A stretch of DNA of 64,000 bases from Fusobacterium ulcerans (GTDB taxonomy: Bacteria; Fusobacteriota; Fusobacteriia; Fusobacteriales; Fusobacteriaceae): the NCBI RefSeq assembly GCF_003019675.1, contig NZ_CP028105.1:1752282-1816281 (forward strand). Direction: 5' to 3'. This document shows, in pieces, positions 46,539 through 55,762 of the stretch. Within the stretch, counting starts at the first letter, position 1, and each line of letters starts with the position of its first letter. The notes under the pieces were generated by a model. That model saw only the letters and a program-made list of their open reading frames with translations. It ran no database searches and was not told the origin of the DNA. Position numbers and translations under genes: made by a program.

Positions 46539-46662
46539 CTAAATAAAACAATTTTAAATTAGACTAATAGTTATAATTGTATTATAATAATTTTAATTTA
46601 AAAAAGCAATACAAAACTATGCATGGTTTTAATACAAAAAAATAGGAAAGAGGAGAAAAGTT

Positions 46663-48075
46663 ATGGAAAAAGGAAAAGAAAAAGCCAAAAAACAATTTAA
46701 AATGCCGCACACTTTTGTAATTATCTTTGTTATTATAGTATCAGCCGTAGTTTTGACTTGGATTATTCCAGGAGGAGAATATGCAAGATATGCTAATGAA
46801 AAAGGGATAAAAGTAATAGATCCAACTAAATTTAATTATATAAAAAATACTCCAGTGAATCCACTGATGATTCCTATGTATATAGTAGAAGCCTTTATTA
46901 AAAATATAGATCTTCTATTGGTAATATTGTTTTCAGGTGGAGCATTTCATATGCTGACTAAAAGTGAAGCTCTTCAAACTGTAATAGCTAAACTGGCAAA
47001 GAAATTTTCTAATCATATAGGGGTATTTATTCCTATTCTTACTTTAGTATTTGGACTTATATGCACAACTCAAGGAGTAAATATGTTTATTGCCTTTGCT
47101 CCTGTAATGGTAATGATGTCACTGGCATTGGGATTGGATTCTCTTTGTGGAGTAGCTATAATTCTATTAGGAGGAGCTATTGGTTTCTCTACAGGAACTC
47201 TTAATGTCAGTACAACAATAATCAGCCAAAAAATAGCAGATCTTCCTTTGTATTCAGGAATAGGATATCGTTCTATATGTTTTGTAGTATATTTTATAGC
47301 AACAAATATATATCTGGTAAGATATGCAAAGAAAGTAAGAAAAAATCCAGAGCTTTCTCCTATGTATGATTTAGATTTGAAAAATGAACTTAAAGAAACT
47401 ACTAATTTAGAAAATTTTGGAGATATGGATGGACGTAAATGGGCTATAATTTTATGTTTGGTAGCAGCATTGGGAGCAATAGTTTATGGATGTATACTTC
47501 TTGGTTGGAGCCTGAAGGAACAATCTTGTATTTTTCTTACTTTAGGAATAGTAGTAGGAATAATAGCTGGATTTGACGCTAATACAATATGTAAAGAATT
47601 TCTAAATGGATGTAAAATAATGTTGGGAGCAGCATTTATAATTGGACTTGCAAGAAGTATAGGTAGTATAATGGCAGATGGACAGATCATTGATACTGTT
47701 GTTCATTCCCTAGCTAAAGTACTGAATCTTATTCCTTTTTATCTACAGGGAGTAGGAATGTTGATTGCTAATACTATAATTAATGTATTTATAACATCAG
47801 GTTCAGGACAGGCATCAGTGGTTATGCCAATAATGATTCCTTTAGCTGACTTAATTGGAATGACAAGACAGACTACAATTTTAGCATTTAACTTTGGAGA
47901 TGGATTCTGTAACTATATTCTTCCTACATCAACTGCATTAATGGGAATAATAGGAGCAGCCAATATTCCTTATGATCGTTGGATGAAATTTATGTGGAAA
48001 TGTTTTGTTCTATGGTTGGTAGTAGGATCAGTCATGATTATAATAGCACAAATTATAAAATTAGGCCCAATGTAA
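46663..48075 (+). CDS. YfcC-family membrane carrier
   Basis: 470 residues and about 12-13 membrane segments, of the YfcC branch of the DcuC/AbgT-like ion transporter group. The opening MPHTFVIIFVIIVSAVVLTWIIPGGEY is diagnostic. GFSTGTLNVSTTIISQKIADLPLYSGIGYR and ITSGSGQASVVMPIMIPLADLIG are the two conserved hairpin regions. YfcC members are thought to move basic amino acids, peptides or acylated amino acids. Since an M20 amidohydrolase follows after 16 bases, an N-acylated amino acid or dipeptide is a plausible cargo (inference). Confidence 0.85.
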   Translation: MEKGKEKAKKQFKMPHTFVIIFVIIVSAVVLTWIIPGGEYARYANEKGIKVIDPTKFNYIKNTPVNPLMIPMYIVEAFIKNIDLLLVILFSGGAFHMLTKSEALQTVIAKLAKKFSNHIGVFIPILTLVFGLICTTQGVNMFIAFAPVMVMMSLALGLDSLCGVAIILLGGAIGFSTGTLNVSTTIISQKIADLPLYSGIGYRSICFVVYFIATNIYLVRYAKKVRKNPELSPMYDLDLKNELKETTNLENFGDMDGRKWAIILCLVAALGAIVYGCILLGWSLKEQSCIFLTLGIVVGIIAGFDANTICKEFLNGCKIMLGAAFIIGLARSIGSIMADGQIIDTVVHSLAKVLNLIPFYLQGVGMLIANTIINVFITSGSGQASVVMPIMIPLADLIGMTRQTTILAFNFGDGFCNYILPTSTALMGIIGAANIPYDRWMKFMWKCFVLWLVVGSVMIIIAQIIKLGPM

Positions 48076-48091
48076 AAAAGAGGAGAAAAAA

Positions 48092-49261
48092 ATGAAAGAA
48101 AACTTATTTAAAGAAATAGAAATAGAGAAAAAGAAATTAATAGAGATGTCAGATTTTATCTTTGATAATCCAGAGTATGATGGAAACGAGATAAAAGCAG
48201 CAGAGATATTGACAAAATATTTAGAAGAAAATGGCTTTCAGGTGGAGAGAGGAATAGCTGATCTGCCTACAGCTTTTAGAGCAGTATATAAAAAGGGAAA
48301 TGAAGGGGCAAGAATAGGAATACTTTGTGAGTATGATGCATTACAGGGACTGGGACATGGATGTGGTCATCATATGCAAGGACCTTCTTGTGTAGGAGCA
48401 GCAGTAGCACTAAAAAATATAATTAAAGATAAAGACTTTTCAATAGTGGTCTATGGAACTCCTGGAGAAGAAACTTTTGGAGGAAAGCTAAATATGCTCA
48501 AAGCAGGATATTTCAAAGATATAGATGTAGCTTTGATGATGCATGGAGCACCAGATACTTGTACAGATATAAAATGTCTGGCTCAATCAGCTTTTACTGT
48601 AACTTATCATGGAAAGAGAGCTCATGCTGCTCTTATGCCAGAAAGTGGAAGAAGTGCTTTTGATGCTTTATTATTATCATTCCAAGGAATAGAATTTATG
48701 AGGGAACATGTAAAAGATGATGTACGTATGCACTATACTGTTAAAGAGTTGCCTGGACCAGAAAATGTAGTTCCAGCAAGAGCAGTAGGGAAATTTTCAC
48801 TTCGTTCTTTTTCAAGAGAATATCTTGATACTGTAGTAGAACGTTTCAAAGATGTAATCAGAGGAGCAGCTATTATGAGTGGAGTAGAATATGAACTCAC
48901 AGAAGGAAAGGCTCTTGATAATAAAATACCAGTATTGTCATTAAATGACCTCTTTATTAAAAATGCTGAATTAATAGGAATCCCTGGAATTACAAAACCT
49001 AGAGAAAAAACTGGTTCAACTGATTTTGGAAATGTTATGCATGAGATACCAGGAAGCTGTATCAGAGTAAAATTTGTTCCAACAGGAACATCTTCACATT
49101 CTCTTGATTATGTAAATGCTGGAAAGTCAGAGGATGCACATAATTGTGTAATATATGGAGCAAAAGCTATTGCTGGAACAGCTTATGACATGATTAATGA
49201 TGAAAAAATATTGCAGGAAATTAAAGAAGAGTATATAAATAATAGAAAGATATATAAATAA
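48092..49261 (+). CDS. M20-family amidohydrolase (AbgB / aminoacylase-like)
   Basis: 389 residues. Metal-site motifs are EYDALQGLGHGCGHHMQG, GTPGEETFGGK and a middle His in MMHGAPDT; the dimerisation domain contains TYHGKRAHAALMPESGRSAFDA. These match the M20D group with AbgB (p-aminobenzoyl-glutamate hydrolase) and related aminoacylases. It is more distant from the two CPG2-type M20 proteins elsewhere in the window. It probably hydrolyses the amide imported by the YfcC carrier. Confidence 0.88.
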   Translation: MKENLFKEIEIEKKKLIEMSDFIFDNPEYDGNEIKAAEILTKYLEENGFQVERGIADLPTAFRAVYKKGNEGARIGILCEYDALQGLGHGCGHHMQGPSCVGAAVALKNIIKDKDFSIVVYGTPGEETFGGKLNMLKAGYFKDIDVALMMHGAPDTCTDIKCLAQSAFTVTYHGKRAHAALMPESGRSAFDALLLSFQGIEFMREHVKDDVRMHYTVKELPGPENVVPARAVGKFSLRSFSREYLDTVVERFKDVIRGAAIMSGVEYELTEGKALDNKIPVLSLNDLFIKNAELIGIPGITKPREKTGSTDFGNVMHEIPGSCIRVKFVPTGTSSHSLDYVNAGKSEDAHNCVIYGAKAIAGTAYDMINDEKILQEIKEEYINNRKIYK

Positions 49262-49283
49262 AATTTAAAATAGAAGGAGGAGT

Positions 49284-49310
49284 ATGGTAATTTCTGTAAT
49301 TATCATATAA
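49284..49310 (+). CDS. Eight-codon leader ORF ahead of the aldolase
   Basis: AAGGAGG lies six bases before an ATG that opens MVISVIII and a stop at 49308-49310, five bases before the aldolase ATG. The aldolase itself has no convincing ribosome site, so it may depend on ribosomes that finish this mini-ORF and restart. It could also be an attenuator-like leader, since it is almost all Ile and Val. There is no protein evidence. Confidence 0.4.
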   Translation: MVISVIII

Positions 49311-49315
49311 GAAAT

Positions 49316-50071
49316 ATGGAGAAGAATTTAAAAAAAAGATTAAAAGAAGAAACTTTATATGGAACATTTGTTCCTTTTGCATTGGGAGATGTTGCTGACT
49401 ATACTTCAAGACTTGGATTTGATTTTATTATTATTGATAACGAACATGGAATTATGAATCAGGAAACAATATTCGATATGATAAGAGCAGCTCAATGCCA
49501 GAGAACTCCTGTTCTTGTTAGATGTACAAACAGTACTCCAGATATGATTCATAAGGTGCTGGATATGGGAGCAGAGGGAATACTTGTCCCTGTTATAAAT
49601 ACAGCTGAAGATGCCAGAGAAGTATTAAAATCAGCACTTTATCCACCAATGGGAGAGAGAGGAATAGCATATTTCACAAGAGCATCATCATATGGAATGA
49701 TAGAAGATAAAACTGAATTTCTGAAAAAAGCAAATGAAGAGGTCTTTATAAGTATTCAACTGGAAACAGGAGCTGCTATAGAAAATCTAGATGAAATATT
49801 AGAGGTAGAAGGAATAGATATGTTCTTCATAGGGCCAAATGATCTGGCAGCATCTTTAGGACTTCCAAATTCACATCCAGAAATGGGAAGAATTATAAAG
49901 GAAACTATAGATAAAATTACAGCTAAAGGAAAAACAGCAGGAATTTTTGTAACTGATGATGAAACAGCTAGAAAATACACTGGATATGGAGCTAAGCTTA
50001 TACTTACTTCTATAACTAAATATTTGACACAGGGAGTAAAAGAATATTTGAGAAAAGCTAAGAATAGTTAA
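49316..50071 (+). CDS. HpcH/HpaI-family class II aldolase
   Basis: 251 residues, a TIM barrel. Key motifs are YGTFVPFALGDVADYTSRLGFDFIIIDNEHGIMN (catalytic His in NEHG), VLDMGAEGILVPVINTAEDA and FFIGPNDLAASLG. The family makes or cleaves 4-hydroxy-2-oxo acids (for example 4-hydroxy-2-oxoheptanedioate or 2-keto-3-deoxy-rhamnonate) with a divalent metal, releasing pyruvate. The start has no good Shine-Dalgarno; the strong one belongs to a mini-ORF just upstream. It stands between the M20 amidohydrolase and the cit genes. Confidence 0.9.
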   Translation: MEKNLKKRLKEETLYGTFVPFALGDVADYTSRLGFDFIIIDNEHGIMNQETIFDMIRAAQCQRTPVLVRCTNSTPDMIHKVLDMGAEGILVPVINTAEDAREVLKSALYPPMGERGIAYFTRASSYGMIEDKTEFLKKANEEVFISIQLETGAAIENLDEILEVEGIDMFFIGPNDLAASLGLPNSHPEMGRIIKETIDKITAKGKTAGIFVTDDETARKYTGYGAKLILTSITKYLTQGVKEYLRKAKNS

Positions 50072-50078
50072 TACTGAT

Positions 50079-50134
50079 AAAAGAGGATGACACTTAAGCA
50101 GAGATTTAGGTCTGGTTTTTAGTCACCTCTTTTA
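50079..50134 (+). terminator. Possible terminator after the aldolase
   Basis: AAAAGAGGATGAC pairs with GTCACCTCTTTT, leaving one bulged base and a long loop. The T-run is part of the stem only, so strength is uncertain. A TATAAT at 50173-50178 before the cit genes suggests a separate promoter there. Confidence 0.5.
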
Positions 50135-50228
50135 TGAACTTTATATTAATTCTATATTAAGAAAAAATTGGGTATAATATGAATATCTAAAAAGCAAGAT
50201 TAATAAGAGAAACAAAGGAGGAAGTAAT

Positions 50229-50492
50229 ATGGTGGGAGTATGTGGAAATGAAAAAGATTCAGATGCTTTGGTTACTGTGAATTTAGATAATGTTGGAATT
50301 AAAATAGAGATAGAATCAAAGAATAAAAAGATGTTTGGGAATCTTATGGAAAAAGCTGTAAGAGAAGTACTGGCTGATATGAAAATAGAAAATGCAAAAG
50401 TACTGGTACAAGATTTTGGAGCTTTGGACTTTGTAATAAAAGGAAGAACAAGAACAGCAGTGAGAAGAGCTGTAGCAGGAGGGGAGAAATAA
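50229..50492 (+). CDS. citD: Citrate/citramalate lyase acyl carrier protein (gamma subunit)
   Basis: 87 residues, slightly shorter than typical CitD. The serine that carries the phosphoribosyl-dephospho-CoA arm is probably Ser11 in GNEKDSDALVTV. The C-terminal ALDFVIKGRTRTAVRRA is conserved. AGGAGG lies seven bases before the ATG, and the last base overlaps the citE start. Genes for arm synthesis and attachment (citX, citG) and activation (citC) are not in the window. Confidence 0.9.
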   Translation: MVGVCGNEKDSDALVTVNLDNVGIKIEIESKNKKMFGNLMEKAVREVLADMKIENAKVLVQDFGALDFVIKGRTRTAVRRAVAGGEK

Positions 50493-51373
50493 TGGAAAGA
50501 AGAGCAAGAAGAACCATGATGTTTGCACCAGCAAATAATCCCAAAATGTTGGTAACAGCTCATCTTTATGGTCCAGACTGTGTATTGTTTGATCTGGAAG
50601 ATGCTGTTAAATATGCAGATAAAGATGCTGCAAGAGATTTGTTGGCTGAAGCATTAAAAGTGGTAGATTATGGAGATACTGAAATTTTTGCAAGAATTAA
50701 TCCTTTAAGTACAGAATTTGGAAAAGATGATGTAAGAGTATTGGTTCCAGCTGGGCTTAGAAAAATGAGACTGGCTATGTGTGAAACTCCAGAACAGGTA
50801 AAAGAACTAGACCAGTTATTAACTAAAGTTGAGAAAGAACATGGAATAGAAAATGGAGCCTGTAAAATACAGTGTTCTTTAGAAACTCCTTTGGCAGTTA
50901 TGAATGCAGTAAGCATTGCAACAGCATCTTCAAGGGTGATATCTATATCTTTTGGAGCAGAGGATTTCACAAGAACTATGGGAGCAGAGAGAACTAAAGA
51001 GGGAAAAGAACTGTTTGTAGCTAGAACTATGGTAGTAATGGCAGCTGCTATTGCAGGAGTAGATGCTATTGATACTGTATGGTCTGACTTAGATGATGAA
51101 GAAGGATTCAAAGAAGAGGTAAAAACATCAATGAACTTAGGATTTGCAGGAAAATCTTGTATTCATCCATCACAGGTAAAAATAGTTCATAAGATATTTA
51201 CACCAAATAAAGAGGAACTTGAAAAATCATTGGAAATAGTGAAAGCGGCAGAAGCTGCCAATATTAATAAAGGTGGAGTAATCACTGTAAATGGAAAAAT
51301 GGTAGATATTCCAGTAATAGCCAAAGCAGAAAAAGTAGTTAGACTGGCTAAAAGTGCAGGAATGATTAAATAG
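50492..51373 (+). CDS. citE: Citrate/citramalate lyase beta subunit (citryl-CoA or citramalyl-CoA lyase)
   Basis: 293 residues, normal for CitE. Motifs: RRTMMFAPANNPKML, DCVLFDLEDAV (Mg2+ Asp/Glu), ISFGAEDFTRTMGAERT and GKSCIHPSQVKIVHKIF. It splits the acyl-ACP thioester to oxaloacetate or pyruvate plus acetyl-ACP. It overlaps citD by one base and is followed by citF after 18 bases. Confidence 0.95.
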   Translation: MERRARRTMMFAPANNPKMLVTAHLYGPDCVLFDLEDAVKYADKDAARDLLAEALKVVDYGDTEIFARINPLSTEFGKDDVRVLVPAGLRKMRLAMCETPEQVKELDQLLTKVEKEHGIENGACKIQCSLETPLAVMNAVSIATASSRVISISFGAEDFTRTMGAERTKEGKELFVARTMVVMAAAIAGVDAIDTVWSDLDDEEGFKEEVKTSMNLGFAGKSCIHPSQVKIVHKIFTPNKEELEKSLEIVKAAEAANINKGGVITVNGKMVDIPVIAKAEKVVRLAKSAGMIK

Positions 51374-51391
51374 TTAGGAGGACGAGATAAG

Positions 51392-52948
51392 GTGGAAATA
51401 AAAAATATAAAAAATAAAGCAGAAAGAGAAATCCCTGAATATATTGAAGGATATGGAGAGGTAAAACCTTATGCTGGGCCTTTTGCTACAGAACCAACAG
51501 GAAGAAAATATGCTCCATTAAAAAGTTTTTCCAGACCAGGGGACTCAAAAATATTAAGTTCAATAAAGGAAGCGGTAGAGAAATGTGAAATAAAAGATGG
51601 AATGACAATATCTTTCCATCATCATTTAAGAAATGGAGACTATGTACTTAATATGGTAATGGATGAAATTGCTAAGTTAGGAATAAAAAACCTTAATTTA
51701 GTATGTTCTTCATTGACAAAGGCACATGAACCATTGATTGAACATATCAGAAATGGAGTAGTTACTGGGATAAATACTTCTGGTCTGAGAGGTGAAATAG
51801 CTAAAGAAATTTCTAAAAATAACATTTTGGGAAGACCAGTAGTATTTAGAACTCATGGTGGAAGAGCAAGAGCTATAGAAGCAGGAGAATTGAAAATAGA
51901 TGTAGCCTTTATAGCAGCTCCAGCCTGTGACAGAATGGGAAATATGAATGGAACAGAAGGAAAATCAGCATTTGGAGCTATGGGGTATCCAATGGTGGAT
52001 GCTCAATATGCAGAAAAAGTTGTGGCTATAACTGACAACTTAATGCCATTTCCTCTAAAGAAAATAAGTATTCCAATGACACAGACAGATTATGTAGTAG
52101 AAGTTGAATCTATTGGAGATCCTGAACAGATAGCAACTGGAGCAACAAGAATAACTAAAAATCCTCAGGAGCTTTTAATTGCTGAGAAAGCATCTGAAGT
52201 ATTGACAGCATCTGGATATATAAAAAATGGTTTTTCATTTCAGGCAGGTTCTGGAGGAGCTTCTCTGGCAGTGTGCAAATATTTGAAAGAATATATGAAT
52301 GAAAATAATATCAAGGGGTCATTTGCAGCTGGAGGAATAACAGCTACTATGGTTGAACTTTTAGAAGAGGGATATTTTGAAGCTTTGCTGGATACTCAGA
52401 GTTTTGACAGTGCAGCAGCAGAATCAATGATTAAAAATCCAACTCATATAGAGATGTCAGCTTCTATGTATGCCAATCCCCATAATAAAGGATGTAGTGC
52501 TCATCAATTGGATGTAATGATATTGTCAGCAACAGAAATAGATGTGAGCTACAATATAAATTCACTTACTGGGTCAACAGGAATAATAATGGGAGCATTG
52601 GGGGGAGCACCTGATACAGCAGCAGGAGCAAAACTTACAGTGGTAGTAGCTCCGACTATGAGAAAGAGAATCCCAATAGTTACAGACAGAGTGACTACTG
52701 TGGTAACACCGGGAGAGACAGTTGATGTATTGGTAACTGAGAGAGGAATCTGTGTAAATCCTAAGAGAACGGAGTTGATAGAGATATTGACAGCAGCTGG
52801 AATTCCTTTAAAAACGATAGAGGAATTGAAAGAAGAAGTTGAAAAATTAACAGGAGTTCCAGAAAAGTTTTCTACTTCTGATACAGTGGTAGCAGTAGTG
52901 GAATACAGAGATGGAACTGTAATAGATGTAGTGAGACAGGCTAAATAG
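51392..52948 (+). CDS. citF: Citrate/citramalate lyase alpha subunit (ACP transferase)
   Basis: 518 residues, family-typical. It opens AEREIPEYIEGYGEVKPYAGPFATEPTGRK and contains FHHHLRNGDYVLNMVMDEI, FQAGSGGASLAVCKYLKEYM and SYNINSLTGSTGIIMGALGGAPDTAAGAKLTVVV, all CitF landmarks. It swaps acetyl for citryl (or citramalyl) on the carrier protein. The initiation codon is GTG with AGGAGG upstream. No citrate carrier (CitS/CitM type) is adjacent. Fusobacteria that ferment glutamate by the methylaspartate route need citramalate lyase, which has the same three subunits, so either substrate is possible. Confidence 0.95.
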   Translation: MEIKNIKNKAEREIPEYIEGYGEVKPYAGPFATEPTGRKYAPLKSFSRPGDSKILSSIKEAVEKCEIKDGMTISFHHHLRNGDYVLNMVMDEIAKLGIKNLNLVCSSLTKAHEPLIEHIRNGVVTGINTSGLRGEIAKEISKNNILGRPVVFRTHGGRARAIEAGELKIDVAFIAAPACDRMGNMNGTEGKSAFGAMGYPMVDAQYAEKVVAITDNLMPFPLKKISIPMTQTDYVVEVESIGDPEQIATGATRITKNPQELLIAEKASEVLTASGYIKNGFSFQAGSGGASLAVCKYLKEYMNENNIKGSFAAGGITATMVELLEEGYFEALLDTQSFDSAAAESMIKNPTHIEMSASMYANPHNKGCSAHQLDVMILSATEIDVSYNINSLTGSTGIIMGALGGAPDTAAGAKLTVVVAPTMRKRIPIVTDRVTTVVTPGETVDVLVTERGICVNPKRTELIEILTAAGIPLKTIEELKEEVEKLTGVPEKFSTSDTVVAVVEYRDGTVIDVVRQAK

Positions 52949-52962
52949 AAATAAAAATAATT

Positions 52963-53009
52963 GAGGATGAACTTACAAAGTGTATTTTTATAAGTCATCC
53001 TCTTTTTTT
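52963..53009 (+). terminator. Intrinsic terminator after citF
   Basis: GAGGATGAACTTA and TAAGTCATCCTC pair with one bulged base, followed by seven T. Confidence 0.85.
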
Positions 53010-53164
53010 ATTATATTATTTCTTATACAGCTCTGTTATTCTCAATTATTATAGGAAGAGCTGGAATTTATTTTTTTATAGCTTAAATATAATGGAATTT
53101 AGTGATAGAATAAACTATAATACTTCGTAAATAGATGTATTTTTACTCAAGGGAGGAAAGAGGT

Positions 53165-54493
53165 ATGAAAAAAATTCTATTTTTGCTTATGTTCTTTTTT
53201 TTATTTTCATATGTTGCAGTAAATAAATTTACTCTTGGAATAATAGTTTTTATAGTGTATATAGGATTTGCCCTACTGGCACTAAAAAAAGAAAATACAC
53301 TGGATTCTATTATAGATATTTCTCTTGAGTACAGCAAAAAGTCTAAAGTAGTTTTAATGATATTTATGTTTGTAGGAGCTTTGACAGCCAGCTGGCTTTC
53401 TTCAGGAACGATTCCCGGGATTGTATATTTTGGAATAAAATTTATAAATCCGGGTCTTTTCATATTCTTTTCTTTTCTCATAACAAGTATAATAGCCTTT
53501 TTTCTTGGTAGTTCATTTGGAACGGCAAGTACAATAGGGATTGCTCTTATGGCGATAGCCAGAAGTGGAAATATAGATGTTAATATTGTGGGAGCTTCAA
53601 TAATCTCTGGAATATATTTTGGAGACAGGTGGTCTCCTCTTTCGTCTAGTGCCAATTTAGTAGCTGTTCTTACAAGAGTGGACATATATTCAAATTTAAA
53701 AAATATGATAAAATCAATGATAATTCCATATATCTTAACGAGTCTGTTCTATATATTTTTATCTAGAAGTTATGTTCTTGATATAACAGAAAATAGTATT
53801 TCAGGGCTTATTTTTAATAACTATAATTTAGATGTAAAGTTTATATTTGTTCCTGTTGTATCAATCATTATTTTTTCGCTTTTAAGGATAAATGTAAGAA
53901 TATCTATGGGAGTAAGCATACTTTTAGCTTCGATTGTAGCTGTAGTCGTTCAAAAAGAAACGATTATGAATGTGGTAAAATATTTAACTTTAGGGTATTA
54001 TAAGTTTGATGGAACAGCTTTAGAGAAAATTATCAAAGGGGGAGGGGTTAAATCAATGCTGAATGCTTCCGCCCTCATAATTATTTCATGTGCTCTTATA
54101 GGAGTTTTAGAACAGCTGAATATACTTAGTTATATAAAAAATAAAATAATGAATGTAAAAAATAGAGCTGAGTTATTCAGAAATACGATACTTGTAAGTA
54201 TTATAACAGGAATGGTAGGAGCTAATCAGACTATTGCAGTGATAATGACTGAAAATATTGTAGAAAAAGTTTATGATGAAAAGAAAGTTCACAGATTAGA
54301 ATTGGCAAAAGATATAGAGAATTCAGCAATAGTTTTACCAGCAATTATACCATGGAATATAGCCTGTTATCTTCCATGCACAATGCTGGGAATTGGAAGC
54401 ATAAAATTTATTCCCTATGCAGCATATATATACCTGATTCCAGCGTGTACTTACATATATTATAGATTTATTCTAAAGGAAAAAGAACTTTAA
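53165..54493 (+). CDS. NhaC-family antiporter, third paralogue
   Basis: 442 residues from the ATG at 53165, with GGGAGGAAAG upstream; a start at 53135 would include the ribosome site. About 11 membrane segments. GSSFGTASTIGIALMAIA and YFGDRWSPLSSSANLVAVLT match the conserved NhaC hairpins, with RW replacing the usual MI/AI and SSAN replacing DSTN. VGANQTIAVIMTENIV and LPAIIPWNIACYLPCTMLGIG lie near the end. Heads a three-gene set with a ProX-type editing protein and a GNAT. Confidence 0.85.
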   Translation: MKKILFLLMFFFLFSYVAVNKFTLGIIVFIVYIGFALLALKKENTLDSIIDISLEYSKKSKVVLMIFMFVGALTASWLSSGTIPGIVYFGIKFINPGLFIFFSFLITSIIAFFLGSSFGTASTIGIALMAIARSGNIDVNIVGASIISGIYFGDRWSPLSSSANLVAVLTRVDIYSNLKNMIKSMIIPYILTSLFYIFLSRSYVLDITENSISGLIFNNYNLDVKFIFVPVVSIIIFSLLRINVRISMGVSILLASIVAVVVQKETIMNVVKYLTLGYYKFDGTALEKIIKGGGVKSMLNASALIIISCALIGVLEQLNILSYIKNKIMNVKNRAELFRNTILVSIITGMVGANQTIAVIMTENIVEKVYDEKKVHRLELAKDIENSAIVLPAIIPWNIACYLPCTMLGIGSIKFIPYAAYIYLIPACTYIYYRFILKEKEL

Positions 54494-54509
54494 AAGAAAG
54501 GATAAGATT

Positions 54510-55055
54510 ATGGAAGAAAAATTTGAAGTATCAGAGTTATTATCAGGAAGACCAGACAGAGAGATTTCAGACAAAGAAAAAGATTGTTATGATATGCTGG
54601 ATGAATTAGGTATTTCTTATGAAAGAGTAGAATTTAATATCTTTCCTGAAACACTGGAAGATTTATGCAAATCAGATGAGAAATTGAAAATGCCTGGTAT
54701 AAAAAATTTAATGTTTAAAACTAAAAATGGAAGTCAGTTTTTTTTACTGGTCTTAGCAAGAAGTGAAAAGTTGGATATAAAAGAATTTAGAGCAAAACAT
54801 GGTCTTTCTAAGATAGAAATGGCAAAGGATGTCGACTTGGAAAAAGTTTTGAATACTCACTCTGGAGCAGTGAGCATAACAGAATTGATGTATGATAAAG
54901 ATAATAAAATAAAATTATATATAGATGAGAAGCTTTTAGAGCAGGAATATATGCGTTTTCATCCAAATGAAAATTTAGCTACTCTTAAAATAAAGATGAA
55001 AGACTTTAAGGAAAAGGTGATTCCATATTTAAAGCATGAAGTTAATATCTTATAA
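54510..55055 (+). CDS. Prolyl-tRNA editing-domain protein (ProXp-ala / PrdX type)
   Basis: 181 residues of the YbaK/ProX aminoacyl-tRNA deacylase family. The core is GIKNLMFKTKNGSQFFLLVLA; the catalytic lysine region is KNLMFK. GAVSITELMYDKDNKIKLYIDEKLLEQ and the terminal FHPNENLATLKI are hallmarks. It hydrolyses mischarged Ala-tRNA(Pro), a cytoplasmic quality-control step. In proline-reducing clostridia the homologue PrdX is also used as a proline-responsive regulator; a link to the neighbouring NhaC carrier is unproven. 16 bases after the carrier gene. Confidence 0.88.
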   Translation: MEEKFEVSELLSGRPDREISDKEKDCYDMLDELGISYERVEFNIFPETLEDLCKSDEKLKMPGIKNLMFKTKNGSQFFLLVLARSEKLDIKEFRAKHGLSKIEMAKDVDLEKVLNTHSGAVSITELMYDKDNKIKLYIDEKLLEQEYMRFHPNENLATLKIKMKDFKEKVIPYLKHEVNIL

Positions 55056-55106
55056 TTCAGAAAAGACTAATTTAAATATAATATTGGTAAAAAAGGGGAG
55101 ATTAAG

Positions 55107-55598
55107 ATGGTAGAAATAAGAATGGCTGAAAAAGAAGATGTGGCAAAAATAGTAATGATCGAGAGGGAATGTTTTCCAGCAGCTGAAGCAGCAAAAGAGG
55201 AAGATATTTATAAAAGATTTGAAGTATTTGGAGAGAATTTTATAGTAGCAGTGGAAGATGGAAAAGTGATTGGTTTTGTAAATGGCTGTACAACAGATAA
55301 ACCAGAACTTCCAGATGAATTATACCATAATCCATTATTGCATAATGCAGCAGGAGATTATCAGACAGTATTTGGACTTGATGTGCTTCCAGAATATAGA
55401 AAAAAAGGAGTAGCTGGAGAGTTGCTGAAACACATGATATCTTTGAGTAAAGCAAGAAAGAAAAAAGGTATTATTTTAACTTGTAAAGATTATTTAATTG
55501 GATACTATGAAAAATTTGGATTTGAAAATCAGGGAGTATCTGCATCTTCTCATGGAGGAGCAAAGTGGAATAATATGTTTTTGAATCTTGAAAAATAG
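55107..55598 (+). CDS. GNAT-family N-acetyltransferase
   Basis: 163 residues. Motif A is FGLDVLPEYRKKGVAGELLKHMI (R-x-x-G-x-A type) and motif B ILTCKDYLIGYYEKFGFENQG. It resembles arylalkylamine/spermidine-type GNATs (VEIRMAEKEDVAKIVMIERECFP opening). It acetylates an amine with acetyl-CoA; the acceptor is unknown. AAGGGGAG precedes the ATG. It ends the transcription unit that starts with the third NhaC. Confidence 0.9.
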   Translation: MVEIRMAEKEDVAKIVMIERECFPAAEAAKEEDIYKRFEVFGENFIVAVEDGKVIGFVNGCTTDKPELPDELYHNPLLHNAAGDYQTVFGLDVLPEYRKKGVAGELLKHMISLSKARKKKGIILTCKDYLIGYYEKFGFENQGVSASSHGGAKWNNMFLNLEK

Positions 55599-55707
55599 AA
55601 AAAAATAGAAGTAAAGATAAATATTTGAAAAAATATAAAATGCTTTTTAAGCATTGGCTGCAATACAACATAGGTATTTGACGTGATGTGAATAGAATAG
55701 TAATATA

Positions 55708-55742
55708 AAAGTAGTTAAATACAAATTTTAGCTACTTTTTTT
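55708..55742 (+). terminator. Intrinsic terminator after the GNAT gene
   Basis: AAAGTAGTTAAA pairs with TTTAGCTACTTT (one G-U pair) around a short loop, followed by T. Confidence 0.7.
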
Positions 55743-55762
55743 AATTAATTTAGGAGGTTCTT

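Noticed and set aside
53143-53685. 180-codon minus-strand frame inside the third NhaC gene
   Set aside because: Antisense to membrane protein helices and without a ribosome site.
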